Source: Pseudomonas brenneri (GTDB taxonomy: Bacteria > Pseudomonadota > Gammaproteobacteria > Pseudomonadales > Pseudomonadaceae). From it: DNA of 64,000 nt. Made by a program: the position numbers and the translations under genes. The notes under the pieces are model-generated. The model saw nothing but the letters and a program-made list of their open reading frames with translations. It was not told the origin of the DNA and did not search any database. This document shows positions 26,562 to 35,113 of the stretch, one piece after another (position 1 is the stretch's first letter; each line of letters begins with the position of its first letter). The stretch spans positions 434,001 through 498,000 of the forward strand of contig NZ_VFIL01000002.1 of the NCBI RefSeq assembly GCF_007858285.1. Direction: 5' to 3'.

Positions 26562-27128
26562 ATGGCCTGGAAGCCACCCTTGCATAGCCTGCTGGCGCCG
26601 ATCACCGCCGACAACGGTGCGACGATCGAGCAGATTCAACTCAACGCGCTGTTCTACGCCGCGCAAAAACAAGCGCTGGCCCGCGCTGGCGAGGACGAGG
26701 ATGACCAGTTCTTCGAGCTGGCCAAACTGGCCACCGGCCTCTCGGAAAAGGAACTCGACCAACTCAAGCGCCCGGACTACGTGAGCATTGCCCAGCACGT
26801 ACACGACATGTCGACACGCCCGGCCTCGTTCTTTCTGGGCGACTCCACCGAGCCTGGCGAGCAGGTGCAACTGCTGCTGCCGCTGGAAGTGGCCGGCCGT
26901 GTGTTGACCAGCGTCACCCTGGAAATGCCCGCGCTGCGCGCCACCAAGGTGATGAAAAAACTCGCCACCAACAAAGAGCGCGCCGAGTTCATCACCTCGC
27001 ACTGCACCGGCCTTATGATCCCTGACCTGGACGGCCTGACCGTGCCCGACTGGACGCAACTGCAGGAGCGCATCGACGATTTTTTAAACAAACCGGCGGA
27101 CTTCTTTCGCAGCGCGACATCGAAGTAA
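26562..27128 (+). CDS. Tail assembly chaperone (gpE type), zero-frame product
   Basis: 188-aa protein between tube and tape measure, the place of P2 gpE. Conserved-looking parts are PLEVAGRVLTSVTLEMPALRATKVMKKL and ATGLSEKELDQLKRPDYV. AAGGA lies 9 bp before the ATG; an in-frame TTG at 26556 is less likely. Near the 3' end the zero-frame codons TTT TTA AAC AAA form a U_UUA_AAC slippery heptamer (27083-27089), which would give an extended product in the -1 frame, as known for P2 E/E' and lambda G/GT. Confidence 0.82.
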   Translation: MAWKPPLHSLLAPITADNGATIEQIQLNALFYAAQKQALARAGEDEDDQFFELAKLATGLSEKELDQLKRPDYVSIAQHVHDMSTRPASFFLGDSTEPGEQVQLLLPLEVAGRVLTSVTLEMPALRATKVMKKLATNKERAEFITSHCTGLMIPDLDGLTVPDWTQLQERIDDFLNKPADFFRSATSK

Positions 27129-27244
27129 TCCTCGACGTCGTTCCGCTGGTTTATTCGGTAAACGAAGCGGAAATTCTTGAATGGAATGCCGCCAAAGCAT
27201 TGCGCCGCTACGACATCGCGATCACTCGCCTTGGCGTCAAATAG
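27083..27244 (+). CDS. -1 frame extension of the chaperone (gpE' type)
   Basis: After slippage at T_TTA_AAC (27083-27089) the -1 frame stays open to TAG at 27242-27244 and adds about 51 residues, including VILDVVPLVYSVNEAEILEW and AAKALRRYDIAITRLGVK. This segment has no start codon with a ribosome site of its own but clearly reads as protein, with the Glu/Trp/Arg pattern seen in phage E' tails. The stop lies 12 bp before the tape measure ATG. Such fused chaperones hold the tape measure during tail assembly. Confidence 0.8.
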   Translation, partial: FKQTGGLLSQRDIEVILDVVPLVYSVNEAEILEWNAAKALRRYDIAITRLGVK

Positions 27245-27256
27245 GAGGAGAGCGAG

Positions 27257-28627
27257 ATGCAAGACGCTCGATATACGCTCAAGCTCGCGGACGAAGACAA
27301 ACGCTGGATGACCTTTCCCGGGCTCGCCGAAAGTGGCGCCTCGCAACTGTCGGGCCTGCTTGCCGAGCCGAATGAAAGTCTGATTGGCGCTCCCACTATG
27401 GGCGTGGCGACAGAGCCACCGTCTGAGCTGAGCCTGGCCCTGGCCAACGCCAGCCTGCACATCCATGCGTTGACCGAGGAACAGGTGCGGCTGCGTGAGA
27501 GTCTGGAAACCCTCAATAGCACCCTGTTTATCACAGGCAACTCCCTGCTCGGCAGCGTCGCTGCAAGCCCCGCCCCTGTGGCTCAAGAGGAGGCTGCCAA
27601 AGACAAGGAGCCGGCAGCGGATTCCTGGTACGCCAAGGGGGCCAAGTGGTTGGGGGAGGGCTATCTCGATACGGCCAGGAGCCGGTTAACGGGCAAGGCT
27701 GTCGATGTGACGCTTGGCAAGTTGCCCGGTGTGGGGAAACTGTTTCGCGACGACAGCAAGGATTGCTGCTGCCCAGGGGCAACCGAAACCTTGAAGGGGC
27801 GTGCGCGTTTCCTGCCGAAAAAAACGGTGCGCCAGAGGCTCACCGAGCGGCTGAGGCCGTCGTCGTCGAAAAAAACTACCCGCTTGGGCAGCCGCATGGC
27901 CGGGTCAATGGCAACGCTGCAGCGTATTTTTGGACAGGCCGGCAAGGTGTTTGACGGGCCAAAAGTGGGTTTTCATGGTGCGTCGCTTCAAGCTTATCGG
28001 CCCGCTCCGCGCCTGGGCGAGGGTTCATCCAAGGCGCCTGTTTCATCCGCTCAAGGGCCGGTATTGCTCAGCACTCCAGCGCTCGCTTTGCCCAAGACTA
28101 TCCCCTCCAGCCTGGTTTCAACGATGAGCAAACTGGAGTCCGTCGGCACTCGATCCCTTGCGCCGCTGCGCTACGCCGACACCGCCATCAACCTCGTCCA
28201 GGGTGTGCGCAACGGCGACCTGCAAGCGGTCGGCAGCAGCCTCGGCACTGCCGGTGGTGCGTGGGCCGGCGCCTCTGCCGGCGCGGCCCTTGGTACCCTG
28301 GTTTTGCCAGGCGTTGGCACTGCCGTCGGTGGCCTGATCGGCGGCCTGTTGGGCGGCGAGGCGGGCACCTGGCTGGGTGAAAAACTCTTCCCTTCCAGCG
28401 ACCGCCTGCCATCGCCCGATTCGGTGAGCAAGGAACTCAACAGCGCGCGCTCGGACAACGTCCAGGTCACGCTGGCGCCGAGCATCCAGATCACCGGCGT
28501 CAACCCTGCCGACGCCCAGCAGGTGGTCGACCGAGTGATCCAGGCCCTGCAAAACCAATGCATGCCGATGCTGACCGATTCACTGGCGGTTCGGCGCAAC
28601 GCAGCACTGACCGATGGAGGTGATTAA
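27257..28627 (+). CDS. Tail tape measure protein (short)
   Basis: 456-aa protein between the E/E' chaperones and gpU, the place of the tape measure. Strong AGGAGGAG box before the ATG. The N-terminal third is helical (LALANASLHIHALTEEQVRL). The middle is basic and odd (KDCCCPGATETLKGRARF). A Gly/Ala-rich hydrophobic stretch lies at about 350-385 (GAALGTLVLPGVGTAVGGLI). It is short; if the roughly 0.15 nm per residue rule of phage tails holds, the tail would be about 68 nm long. Confidence 0.78.
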   Translation: MQDARYTLKLADEDKRWMTFPGLAESGASQLSGLLAEPNESLIGAPTMGVATEPPSELSLALANASLHIHALTEEQVRLRESLETLNSTLFITGNSLLGSVAASPAPVAQEEAAKDKEPAADSWYAKGAKWLGEGYLDTARSRLTGKAVDVTLGKLPGVGKLFRDDSKDCCCPGATETLKGRARFLPKKTVRQRLTERLRPSSSKKTTRLGSRMAGSMATLQRIFGQAGKVFDGPKVGFHGASLQAYRPAPRLGEGSSKAPVSSAQGPVLLSTPALALPKTIPSSLVSTMSKLESVGTRSLAPLRYADTAINLVQGVRNGDLQAVGSSLGTAGGAWAGASAGAALGTLVLPGVGTAVGGLIGGLLGGEAGTWLGEKLFPSSDRLPSPDSVSKELNSARSDNVQVTLAPSIQITGVNPADAQQVVDRVIQALQNQCMPMLTDSLAVRRNAALTDGGD

Positions 28628-29010
28628 TGCGACAGCAGATGGTACTGGGCGACTTTATATTTGGCCTGTCCCGAGGGTTCGCCTACTCCACGCTCCAACG
28701 CGGCAGTGATGGTGGCTGGGGCGACCTGGAGATTATCGCCAGCAAGCCCCAGTCGCGGCAGAACGGCCAGAAGCTGGAAAAACTGACCTTTGCCGGCACC
28801 GCCACGGCGGCTGTTGGCATGCAGCGTCTCGACCAATTACGCGTCCTGCTGGATGCACGGACGCCGTTGCCGCTGGTCGATGGTATCGGCCGCAACTGGG
28901 GCCTGTGGCGCATCACCGCACTGACGGAAAGCCAGGCCAATGTTATCGATGACGGCACCGCCATGGTGATCAAGTGGTCGCTGGTGCTGGAGGAGTTCGT
29001 CAATGCGTAG
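28627..29010 (+). CDS. Tail protein U (tail terminator type)
   Basis: 127-aa P2 gpU-family protein. MVLGDFIFGLSRGFAYSTL and the C-terminal VDGIGRNWGLWRITAL are typical. It overlaps the tape measure stop and the gpX gene. Confidence 0.9.
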   Translation: MRQQMVLGDFIFGLSRGFAYSTLQRGSDGGWGDLEIIASKPQSRQNGQKLEKLTFAGTATAAVGMQRLDQLRVLLDARTPLPLVDGIGRNWGLWRITALTESQANVIDDGTAMVIKWSLVLEEFVNA

Positions 29011-29215
29011 AGTTCGAAGTATTGCCGGTGATTCGGTCAACCTGCTGCTCTACCGCGAGTTGGGTCGTTGTGATGACGCCGCTGAAGAAACCCTCTGGCG
29101 CTTGAATCCAGGGCTTGCCGAGCATGGCCCGGTGTTGCCTGCGGGTATCTGGGTGATCGTGCCCGAAATGGACGCGCAACCCGGTCTTGTACGACCCGTT
29201 TCGGCCTGGGATTAA
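29003..29215 (+). CDS. Tail protein X (LysM-like)
   Basis: 70-aa P2 gpX-family protein, a LysM-type fold: IAGDSVNLLLYRELGR, then LNPGLAEHGPVLPAGIWVIVP. It likely binds peptidoglycan or caps the tail. Its start overlaps gpU by 8 bp. Confidence 0.9.
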   Translation: MRRVRSIAGDSVNLLLYRELGRCDDAAEETLWRLNPGLAEHGPVLPAGIWVIVPEMDAQPGLVRPVSAWD

Positions 29216-29224
29216 GGAGGCAGC

Positions 29225-30235
29225 ATGGCAATGGGATTTACCCCGGTCGTGGAGATCTATGGCGCCAATGCGGCGTTGATCAACCCACGGCTGATGCAAT
29301 GGAAACACACCGACGCGGCGGGCATCGAGTCCGACCGCCTGGAACTGACCATCAACATCGAGGGTCTGGAGGGCCTGCCGAGCCTGGGTGCAAAGATCGG
29401 CTTGCGCGTGGGTTACCGCGAGTCGGGGCTGGTGGAAAAAGGCGAGTTTGTGATTACCCAGCGCACGCCTTACCTGTTTCCCATGCGCCTGGCGATCGTG
29501 GCCACGGCGGCGCCGTTCAGCGTGATGGACCAAAGCGGTTACCGCCAGCGCCGTTCCGCCAGTCATGGTCCCACGACCCTCGGTGCGCTGTTTCGCCAAC
29601 TGGCCACGCGGCACGGGTTTTCACCCCGGGTGGCGCCGGCATTGGACGGGATTGCGATCGACCATATCGATCAGTCGAATGAGACCGACATGGGCTTCAT
29701 CACCCGCCTGGCCGGGCGCTACAACGCAGTGACCAAGCCGATCAACGAGTTGTATGTACTGGCCGAAAGTGGTCAGGTCAAGTCGCTGTCGGGCCAGCAA
29801 CTGCCGGATGTGCGGTTGTCGGTGACCCATGACAACCGTCCTGGCGAGCAGGCGTTTATCAGCGCGCGGATTGATGAAAGCGCGCGGGCCAAATACCAGG
29901 GCTGCCGTGTCAATTGGTGGGATGGAGCGGCCTCTCGCCAGCGTGTGGTCGAGGTGGGGATCGCACCATTCAAGACCTTGCGCCAACGCTGCCAGAGCGA
30001 AACCGAAGCGCGCTCAGTGGCGCAGGGCGAGTTGCGCCGGGTGGGGCGCGAAGGGTTGACGATCGCTATCGATTGCCCTGGCAACCCGTTGCTGTCCGCC
30101 GAAGGGCTGTTGCTGCTGGATGAGACTTGGCCTGGGTATATGCAGGGGCGCTGGTCGATTGACAAGGTGACCCATGTAGGCGACACGACGACGGGCTATC
30201 GCAGTTCGATCATGGCCAGTGGGTTGGCCTCTTAG
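29225..30235 (+). CDS. Tail/baseplate hub protein D (late control family)
   Basis: 336-aa P2 gpD-type hub protein. GFTPVVEIYGANAALINPRL, FVITQRTPYLFPMRLAI and QSNETDMGFITRLAGRYNA are typical. In P2-like tails it joins the tube to the gpV spike. AGGAGG lies upstream of the ATG. Confidence 0.9.
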   Translation: MAMGFTPVVEIYGANAALINPRLMQWKHTDAAGIESDRLELTINIEGLEGLPSLGAKIGLRVGYRESGLVEKGEFVITQRTPYLFPMRLAIVATAAPFSVMDQSGYRQRRSASHGPTTLGALFRQLATRHGFSPRVAPALDGIAIDHIDQSNETDMGFITRLAGRYNAVTKPINELYVLAESGQVKSLSGQQLPDVRLSVTHDNRPGEQAFISARIDESARAKYQGCRVNWWDGAASRQRVVEVGIAPFKTLRQRCQSETEARSVAQGELRRVGREGLTIAIDCPGNPLLSAEGLLLLDETWPGYMQGRWSIDKVTHVGDTTTGYRSSIMASGLAS

Positions 30236-30251
30236 ACCGTGGAGATCAAGG

Positions 30252-30803
30252 ATGATGACACTTTCGCAACTGCAACAGATCCTGCCTAACGCCCGTGCCC
30301 AAGCGGGCGTTTTCATTTCGGCGCTCAACGCCGCCATGCTTCACCGACACATCACCGCACCCAAACGCATGGCCGCCTTTATTGCCCAGGTCGGTCACGA
30401 GTCCGGTGAGTTGCGCTACGTCCGGGAACTGGGCGGCGAGCAATACCTGAGCAAATACGACACCGGCACCCTGGCGGTACGCCTGGGCAACAGTCCCGAA
30501 GCCGACGGTGACGGTCAGAAATACCGCGGCCGTGGGCTGATCCAGATTACCGGGCGGCGCAATTACCTGGCCTGCAGTCGCGCGCTGTTTGGCGATGAAC
30601 GCCTGCTGCATTTCCCCGAACTGCTGGAACAACCGCAATGGGCGGCCGAGTCCGCCGCCTGGTTCTGGCACAGCAATGGTTTGAATGAACTGGCGGATCA
30701 GGACCAATTCACCACCATCACTCGCCGTATCAATGGTGGCCTCAATGGGCTGGAGCATCGTCAGCAATTGTGGGCGCAGGCGAGGGCGGTGTTATGCAGT
30801 TGA
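30252..30803 (+). CDS. Endolysin, glycoside hydrolase family 19-like
   Basis: 183-aa muramidase/chitinase-fold enzyme that opens the wall to release tailocins. The catalytic Glu is in GHESGELRYVRELGGEQYL; the conserved core is KYRGRGLIQITGRRNYLACS. Two adjacent ATG codons (30252, 30255) are possible starts behind GGAG. No signal peptide, so it depends on the holin. Overlaps the spanin gene by 10 bp. Confidence 0.9.
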   Translation: MMTLSQLQQILPNARAQAGVFISALNAAMLHRHITAPKRMAAFIAQVGHESGELRYVRELGGEQYLSKYDTGTLAVRLGNSPEADGDGQKYRGRGLIQITGRRNYLACSRALFGDERLLHFPELLEQPQWAAESAAWFWHSNGLNELADQDQFTTITRRINGGLNGLEHRQQLWAQARAVLCS

Positions 30804-31297
30804 GCTGGCGCATGCTGGCTGTTGCCTTGCTGATGGCCGTCCCGGCGGTGGCCAGTTGGCAGGTCCAGGCCTGGCGCCTTGGCCTTGAGTTCGAACGCCA
30901 GGCGGCGCGGCACTCAGAGCTGCTGAACCAGCAAAGCCAGGCAGCACAGCGCCACTACCTGGCCGAACAAACCAGGCGCCAGGCATTGGAGCAACAGCTC
31001 GCCGCCAGCGATCAACAGCACACGCGGGAGTTGAGCGATGCACAACGTAACCAGGTTTATCTGCGCGACCGGCTGGCCACTGCTGATGTGCGCCTGTCAG
31101 TCCTTCTCGACGCCGCCGATCCCGCCGCCGGCCACTCAATGCCAGCCACCGCCACCCGCAGCGTGGTTCATGGCGCCCCGCGAGGTCGACTTGACCCGGC
31201 GCATGCTCAACGAATTATCGGCATCACCGATGCCGGCGATAACGGATTGATCGCGCTGCGGGCCTGCCAGGCGTATGTGCGGGCCATCACCCGGTAA
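30794..31297 (+). CDS. Inner-membrane spanin (Rz-like)
   Basis: 167-aa protein starting MQLSWRMLAVALLMAVP, one N-terminal membrane helix followed by a long periplasmic coiled coil rich in Gln, Arg and Glu (ERQAARHSELLNQQSQAAQ). This is the typical i-spanin form that fuses inner and outer membranes at lysis. A second frame inside it encodes the partner o-spanin. Confidence 0.8.
   Translation: MQLSWRMLAVALLMAVPAVASWQVQAWRLGLEFERQAARHSELLNQQSQAAQRHYLAEQTRRQALEQQLAASDQQHTRELSDAQRNQVYLRDRLATADVRLSVLLDAADPAAGHSMPATATRSVVHGAPRGRLDPAHAQRIIGITDAGDNGLIALRACQAYVRAITR
31038..31250 (+). CDS. Nested outer-membrane spanin (Rz1-like lipoprotein)
   Basis: 70-aa frame fully inside the i-spanin gene, in another reading frame. 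It shows a lipobox-like LLMCAC at residues 15-20 and a proline-rich stretch just after it (STPPIPPPATQCQPPPPAAW), the hallmarks of Rz1. The signal sequence MHNVTRFICATGWPLLMCAC is short and only moderately hydrophobic, so the exact start is uncertain. Confidence 0.68.
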   Translation: MHNVTRFICATGWPLLMCACQSFSTPPIPPPATQCQPPPPAAWFMAPREVDLTRRMLNELSASPMPAITD

Positions 31298-31378
31298 CCT
31301 GTTGCAGCTGTCTGCCGTTTGCGTGGCCGATGGGCTCCTGTAGGGTAGGCAAACCCCCGCACTTTCCTGGAGACGACC

Positions 31379-31879
31379 GTGAAGGAAATTACCCAACTCG
31401 CCGCCGAACTTGGCCGACGTTTGCAGGTGCTCAATGCCCACGTCACCACCGCCGAATCTTGCACCGGTGGCGGTATTGCCGAAGCCATCACACGGATTCC
31501 CGGGAGTTCGGCCTGGTTCGAGGCCGGTTATGTGACCTATTCCAATCGGCAGAAGACCCGCCAGCTCAATGTACCGGAAGGGCTGTTCCCCAAGGTCGGC
31601 GCCGTAAGCCGTGAAGTGGTCGAGGCCATGGCCAGGGGCGCCCAGGAAAAAAGCCTGGCGCGGTTTGCCGTGGCGGTCAGCGGTGTGGCAGGCCCCGATG
31701 GCGGCTCGCCGGACAAACCGGTGGGCACCGTATGGCTGGCCTGGGGGGTCGGTGACGAGGTTATGGCCGAGTGCCAGCACTTCCCTGGAAACCGTGACGA
31801 GGTCCGCCGACAAACGGTAAAAGCCGCATTAGAGGGGCTGTTGCGACGAGTTGCAGCAGAAATAGAAAATCAGGGGTAG
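31379..31879 (+). CDS. pncC: Nicotinamide-nucleotide amidase (CinA C-terminal domain)
   Basis: 166-aa NMN deamidase that recycles pyridine nucleotides. The family motif [16 protein letters not shown] is at residues 22-38, followed by [20 protein letters not shown]. It is the single-domain form often called cinA beside recA. GTG start; no ATG fits. It marks the right border of the tailocin locus and lies 84 bp before recA. Confidence 0.92.
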   Translation: MKEITQLAAELGRRLQVLNAHVTTAESCTGGGIAEAITRIPGSSAWFEAGYVTYSNRQKTRQLNVPEGLFPKVGAVSREVVEAMARGAQEKSLARFAVAVSGVAGPDGGSPDKPVGTVWLAWGVGDEVMAECQHFPGNRDEVRRQTVKAALEGLLRRVAAEIENQG

Positions 31880-31906
31880 GCGATCCCCGATCTTTATGGA
31901 ACAATA

Positions 31907-31922
31907 CTGTCTACTTATACAG
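31907..31922. promoter_or_regulatory. LexA box (SOS) of recA
   Basis: CTGTCTACTTATACAG has the CTG-N10-CAG layout of gammaproteobacterial SOS boxes and lies 41 bp before the recA ATG. Confidence 0.88.
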
Positions 31923-31962
31923 GTGTTGGCCGTCAGGCCTTATTGATTACGTGAGGACTTTA

Positions 31963-33021
31963 ATGGACGACAACAAGAAGAAAGCCTTGGCTGCGGCCCT
32001 GGGTCAGATCGAACGTCAATTCGGCAAGGGTGCCGTAATGCGTATGGGCGATCACGACCGTCAGGCGATCCCGGCTATTTCCACTGGCTCTCTGGGTCTG
32101 GACATCGCGCTCGGCATTGGCGGCCTGCCAAAAGGCCGTATCGTTGAGATCTACGGTCCGGAGTCTTCTGGTAAAACCACCCTGACCCTGTCGGTGATTG
32201 CCCAGGCACAGAAAATGGGCGCTACCTGCGCGTTCGTCGATGCCGAGCACGCCCTGGATCCTGAATACGCGGGCAAGTTGGGCGTCAATGTCGACGACCT
32301 GCTGGTTTCGCAGCCGGACACCGGCGAGCAAGCGTTGGAAATCACCGACATGCTGGTGCGTTCGAATGCCATCGACGTGATCGTGGTCGACTCCGTGGCG
32401 GCCCTGGTGCCGAAGGCCGAGATCGAAGGCGAAATGGGCGACATGCACGTCGGCCTGCAAGCCCGTCTGATGTCCCAGGCCCTGCGTAAGATCACCGGTA
32501 ACATCAAGAACGCCAACTGCCTGGTGATCTTCATCAACCAGATCCGGATGAAAATCGGCGTGATGTTCGGCAGCCCGGAAACCACCACCGGTGGTAACGC
32601 GCTGAAGTTCTACGCTTCGGTTCGCCTGGACATCCGTCGTACTGGCGCGGTGAAGGAAGGTGACGAGGTTGTCGGTAGCGAAACCCGCGTCAAGGTTGTG
32701 AAGAACAAGGTAGCTCCGCCATTCCGTCAGGCCGAGTTCCAGATTCTCTACGGCAAGGGTATCTACCTGAACGGCGAGATGATCGACCTGGGCGTGCTGC
32801 ACGGTTTTGTCGAGAAGTCCGGTGCCTGGTATGCCTACAACGGCAGCAAGATCGGTCAGGGCAAGGCCAACTCGGCCAAGTTCCTGCAGGACAACCCAGA
32901 TATCGCGGCGACGCTTGAGAAGCAGATCCGCGACAAGCTGCTGACCCCGGCGCCAGACGTCAAGGCTGCAGCCAACCGCGAACCTGTTGATGACATGGCA
33001 GAAGCCGACGCTGATATCTGA
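31963..33021 (+). CDS. recA: Recombinase A
   Basis: 352-aa strand-exchange protein and co-protease for LexA and, by inference, for the tailocin repressor 13 kb upstream. Walker A is [11 protein letters not shown]; other motifs are [29 protein letters not shown] and the L2 loop [18 protein letters not shown]. The ATG at 31963 gives [13 protein letters not shown]; the in-frame GTG at 31951 adds only four residues. recX follows after 8 bp. Confidence 0.98.
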   Translation: MDDNKKKALAAALGQIERQFGKGAVMRMGDHDRQAIPAISTGSLGLDIALGIGGLPKGRIVEIYGPESSGKTTLTLSVIAQAQKMGATCAFVDAEHALDPEYAGKLGVNVDDLLVSQPDTGEQALEITDMLVRSNAIDVIVVDSVAALVPKAEIEGEMGDMHVGLQARLMSQALRKITGNIKNANCLVIFINQIRMKIGVMFGSPETTTGGNALKFYASVRLDIRRTGAVKEGDEVVGSETRVKVVKNKVAPPFRQAEFQILYGKGIYLNGEMIDLGVLHGFVEKSGAWYAYNGSKIGQGKANSAKFLQDNPDIAATLEKQIRDKLLTPAPDVKAAANREPVDDMAEADADI

Positions 33022-33029
33022 GACCAGCG

Positions 33030-33497
33030 ATGACAGTTGTACTCGATACGCTGGTTGCGGTACGGCGTACGGCAATGGATCTGCTCGCACGTCGCGAGCA
33101 TGGTCGTGTCGAGCTGACACGTAAACTGCGTCAGCGTGGCGCCCCTCCCGAAATGATCGAAACAGCCCTCGACCGCTTGACGGAAGAGGGGCTGCTTTCG
33201 GAAGCCCGTTATCTCGAAAGTTTTGTTTCCTACCGCGCACGCTCGGGCTACGGGCCTGCGCGGATTCGCGAAGAGCTGAGCCAGCGTGGCTTGCAGCGTG
33301 CCGATATCGATCTGGCGCTGCGTGAGTGTGGTATCAGTTGGCAAACGCAACTGGAAGACACCTGGCGCCGTAAGTTTGCTGGCCATCTACCAATTGATGC
33401 CCGTGAACGCGCCAAGCAAGGGCGCTTTTTGAGCTATCGCGGATTTTCGATGGAGATGATCAGCCGCTTGTTGAGCGGTCGGGATCTGGACGACTGA
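33030..33497 (+). CDS. recX: RecA regulatory protein RecX
   Basis: 155-aa protein that caps RecA filaments. Typical N-terminal repeat: [20 protein letters not shown]; the tandem three-helix repeats continue with [20 protein letters not shown]. Same operon as recA; likely made by read-through. A REP doublet and a terminator follow. Confidence 0.95.
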   Translation: MTVVLDTLVAVRRTAMDLLARREHGRVELTRKLRQRGAPPEMIETALDRLTEEGLLSEARYLESFVSYRARSGYGPARIREELSQRGLQRADIDLALRECGISWQTQLEDTWRRKFAGHLPIDARERAKQGRFLSYRGFSMEMISRLLSGRDLDD

Positions 33498-33513
33498 AAT
33501 GTGAGCGCTCCCT

Positions 33514-33602
33514 TGTAGGAGGCGGCTTGCCGGCGATAGCGGTGGGTCAGGTATCAATACCGTGGCAGATAGACCGCTATTGCTGGCAAGCCAGCTCCTA
33601 CA
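33514..33602. repeat. REP doublet (REPIN)
   Basis: TGTAGGAGGCGGCTTGCCGGCGAT at the left faces GGCAAGCCAGCTCCTACA at the right. Located 17 bp after recX. Confidence 0.88.
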
Positions 33603-33620
33603 TGGATTTTGCGTTTATAC

Positions 33621-33655
33621 AAAAAGGCCCGCTATGAAAATAGCGGGCCTTTTTT
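33621..33655. terminator. Bidirectional terminator between recX and LOG-family gene
   Basis: AAAAAGGCCCGCTA and TAGCGGGCCTTTTT form a 14-bp stem with loop TGAAAA. A and T runs on both sides fit the convergent genes. Confidence 0.9.
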
Positions 33656-33668
33656 GCGTTTTACGGCA

Positions 33669-34781
33669 TCACGCTGGCTCCGGCGTCACCCGTTGCTGTG
33701 CTTTACCCTGGGCTTGAGCCCAGTTTTCCGGCAAGTTGATGTAGTCCACCAACTCCCGCAGCCGGCCCTGATTACGACCGGTGAAGTTGAATACCAGTCG
33801 CGTCAGGTGGTTGAAGCGAGGTTCATCGTATTCCTCACCGGCATAGGCCAGTTGCTGGAAACCGTCGCTGAGCAACAGGTCTGCGAAGGCTGTTTGTATA
33901 TGCGTCAACGCATGCTCGCTGAGAGGATGGTTCATGCGGACCACGAATTGACGTTTCAGCCAGCGGGTAGAGTGGAAGTTGGCATAGAACTGGTTGATTT
34001 CATGGACCGCCTCCTCGGCGCTATGCACCAGGCGCACCAATTTCAGGTCGGTGGGCAGGATGTAGCGGTTGGCCTCCAGTTGGTTGCGAATAAACTCCAG
34101 GGCGCCTTTCCAGAAACCGCCCCCCGGTTCATCCAGCAGTACCACGGGAACCAGCGGGCTCTTGCCGGTCTGGATCAGGGTTAAGACTTCCAGCGCTTCA
34201 TCCAGGGTGCCGAAGCCGCCAGGGCACAGCACCAGCCCATCGGCTTCCTTGACGAAAAACAGTTTGCGGGTAAAGAAGAAGTGGAACGACAGCAGGTTTT
34301 CCGTGCCATCGATGGTCGGGTTGGCATGCTGTTCGAAGGGCAGGGTGATGTTGAACCCCAGGCTGTGTTCCAGGCCCGCGCCTTCGTGGGCGGCGGCCAT
34401 GATGCCACCGCCGCCGCCGGTGATGACCATCAGGTCAGAACGGGCCAGAGCCGCGCCCACTTCCCTGGCCAGGGCATACAGGGGGCTTTCGACCGGGGTG
34501 CGGGCCGAGCCGAATACCGTGACCTTGCGCCGGCCCTTGAACTGTTCGAGTACGCGGAAGGCATGGTCCAGCTCACGTATGGCCTTCAAGGTGATCTTGG
34601 CATTCCAGCGGTCACGGTCGTCCTGGGCCATGCGCAGCACGGTGAGGATCATGTCGCGATACAGGGGAATGTTCGGGCTGCTGGGGGCAATCAGGTTGAG
34701 TTGCGCTTCGACCTGCTGGGCGAGGTCGGTCCCGTTGTCTGGAAAATGACGGGTGAGGAGGTCATTCGGTTGATCAGGCAT
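33669..34781 (-). CDS. LOG-family protein (TIGR00730-like nucleotide nucleosidase)
   Basis: 370-aa Rossmann-fold protein of the Lonely Guy family, which hydrolyses nucleoside 5'-monophosphates to base and ribose phosphate. The family motif pair is VITGGGGGIMAAAHEGAG and LCPGGFGTLDEALEVLTLI. It is longer than plant-type LOG (about 200 aa) and shorter than E. coli PpnN (454 aa), so the substrate cannot be fixed. An N-terminal helical extension of about 100 residues precedes the domain. Confidence 0.82.
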   Translation of the reverse strand: MPDQPNDLLTRHFPDNGTDLAQQVEAQLNLIAPSSPNIPLYRDMILTVLRMAQDDRDRWNAKITLKAIRELDHAFRVLEQFKGRRKVTVFGSARTPVESPLYALAREVGAALARSDLMVITGGGGGIMAAAHEGAGLEHSLGFNITLPFEQHANPTIDGTENLLSFHFFFTRKLFFVKEADGLVLCPGGFGTLDEALEVLTLIQTGKSPLVPVVLLDEPGGGFWKGALEFIRNQLEANRYILPTDLKLVRLVHSAEEAVHEINQFYANFHSTRWLKRQFVVRMNHPLSEHALTHIQTAFADLLLSDGFQQLAYAGEEYDEPRFNHLTRLVFNFTGRNQGRLRELVDYINLPENWAQAQGKAQQRVTPEPA

Positions 34782-35002
34782 TCAGCTTCTCCTTCGTTAC
34801 AGAGCCCCGGCGTCTTGTTGCAGGCTGCTGACGGCGACGAAACAGGCTCTGTATGTTCCTTGTGATTAAAAACCTTTGCACTGCAAGTCACGCGAGGGCA
34901 ACCCTTTTTTGCCCTGGAAATGTTACCGGATCACTCGATCATGACCCCCTAAAGTCTTGTCTGGCAATAACTTATTGGAGATGAAGGAGAGTGGTGGTGC
35001 AA

Positions 35003-35101
35003 CTGTAGGAGCGAGCTTGCTCGCGAAGATCGTCAACGGTGACACGGGCAATCTGAATGAATGGGTTGCCTTGACGTTTTTCGCGAGCAGGCACGCGCCT
35101 G
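35003..35101. repeat. REP doublet in the LOG-PA3611-like gap
   Basis: CTGTAGGAGCGAGCTTGCTCGCGAA is followed after about 50 bp by a decayed inverted arm (TTCGCGAGCAGGCACGCGCC). It fills much of the 332-bp gap 34782-35113. The remainder holds the LOG gene's promoter region and nothing else recognised. Confidence 0.82.
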
Positions 35102-35113
35102 GAGGATGAAGGC

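Larger units (their letters stand above)
18091..31297 (+). mobile_element. R-type (contractile) tailocin gene cluster
   Basis: A P2-like tail module: repressor, holin, gpV, gpW, gpJ, gpI, fibre, chaperone, sheath, tube, gpE-type chaperone, tape measure, gpU, gpX, gpD, endolysin and spanins. It is inserted between mutS and cinA-recA, a known tailocin site in the P. fluorescens group. No capsid, portal, terminase, integrase or replication gene is seen and no att repeats were found, so it is a domesticated phage-tail bacteriocin and not a prophage. All structural genes read in one direction with short spacing. Confidence 0.93.

Noticed and set aside
18091..31297. Complete prophage
   Set aside because: No integrase, capsid, portal, terminase or replication genes and no flanking att repeats were seen.
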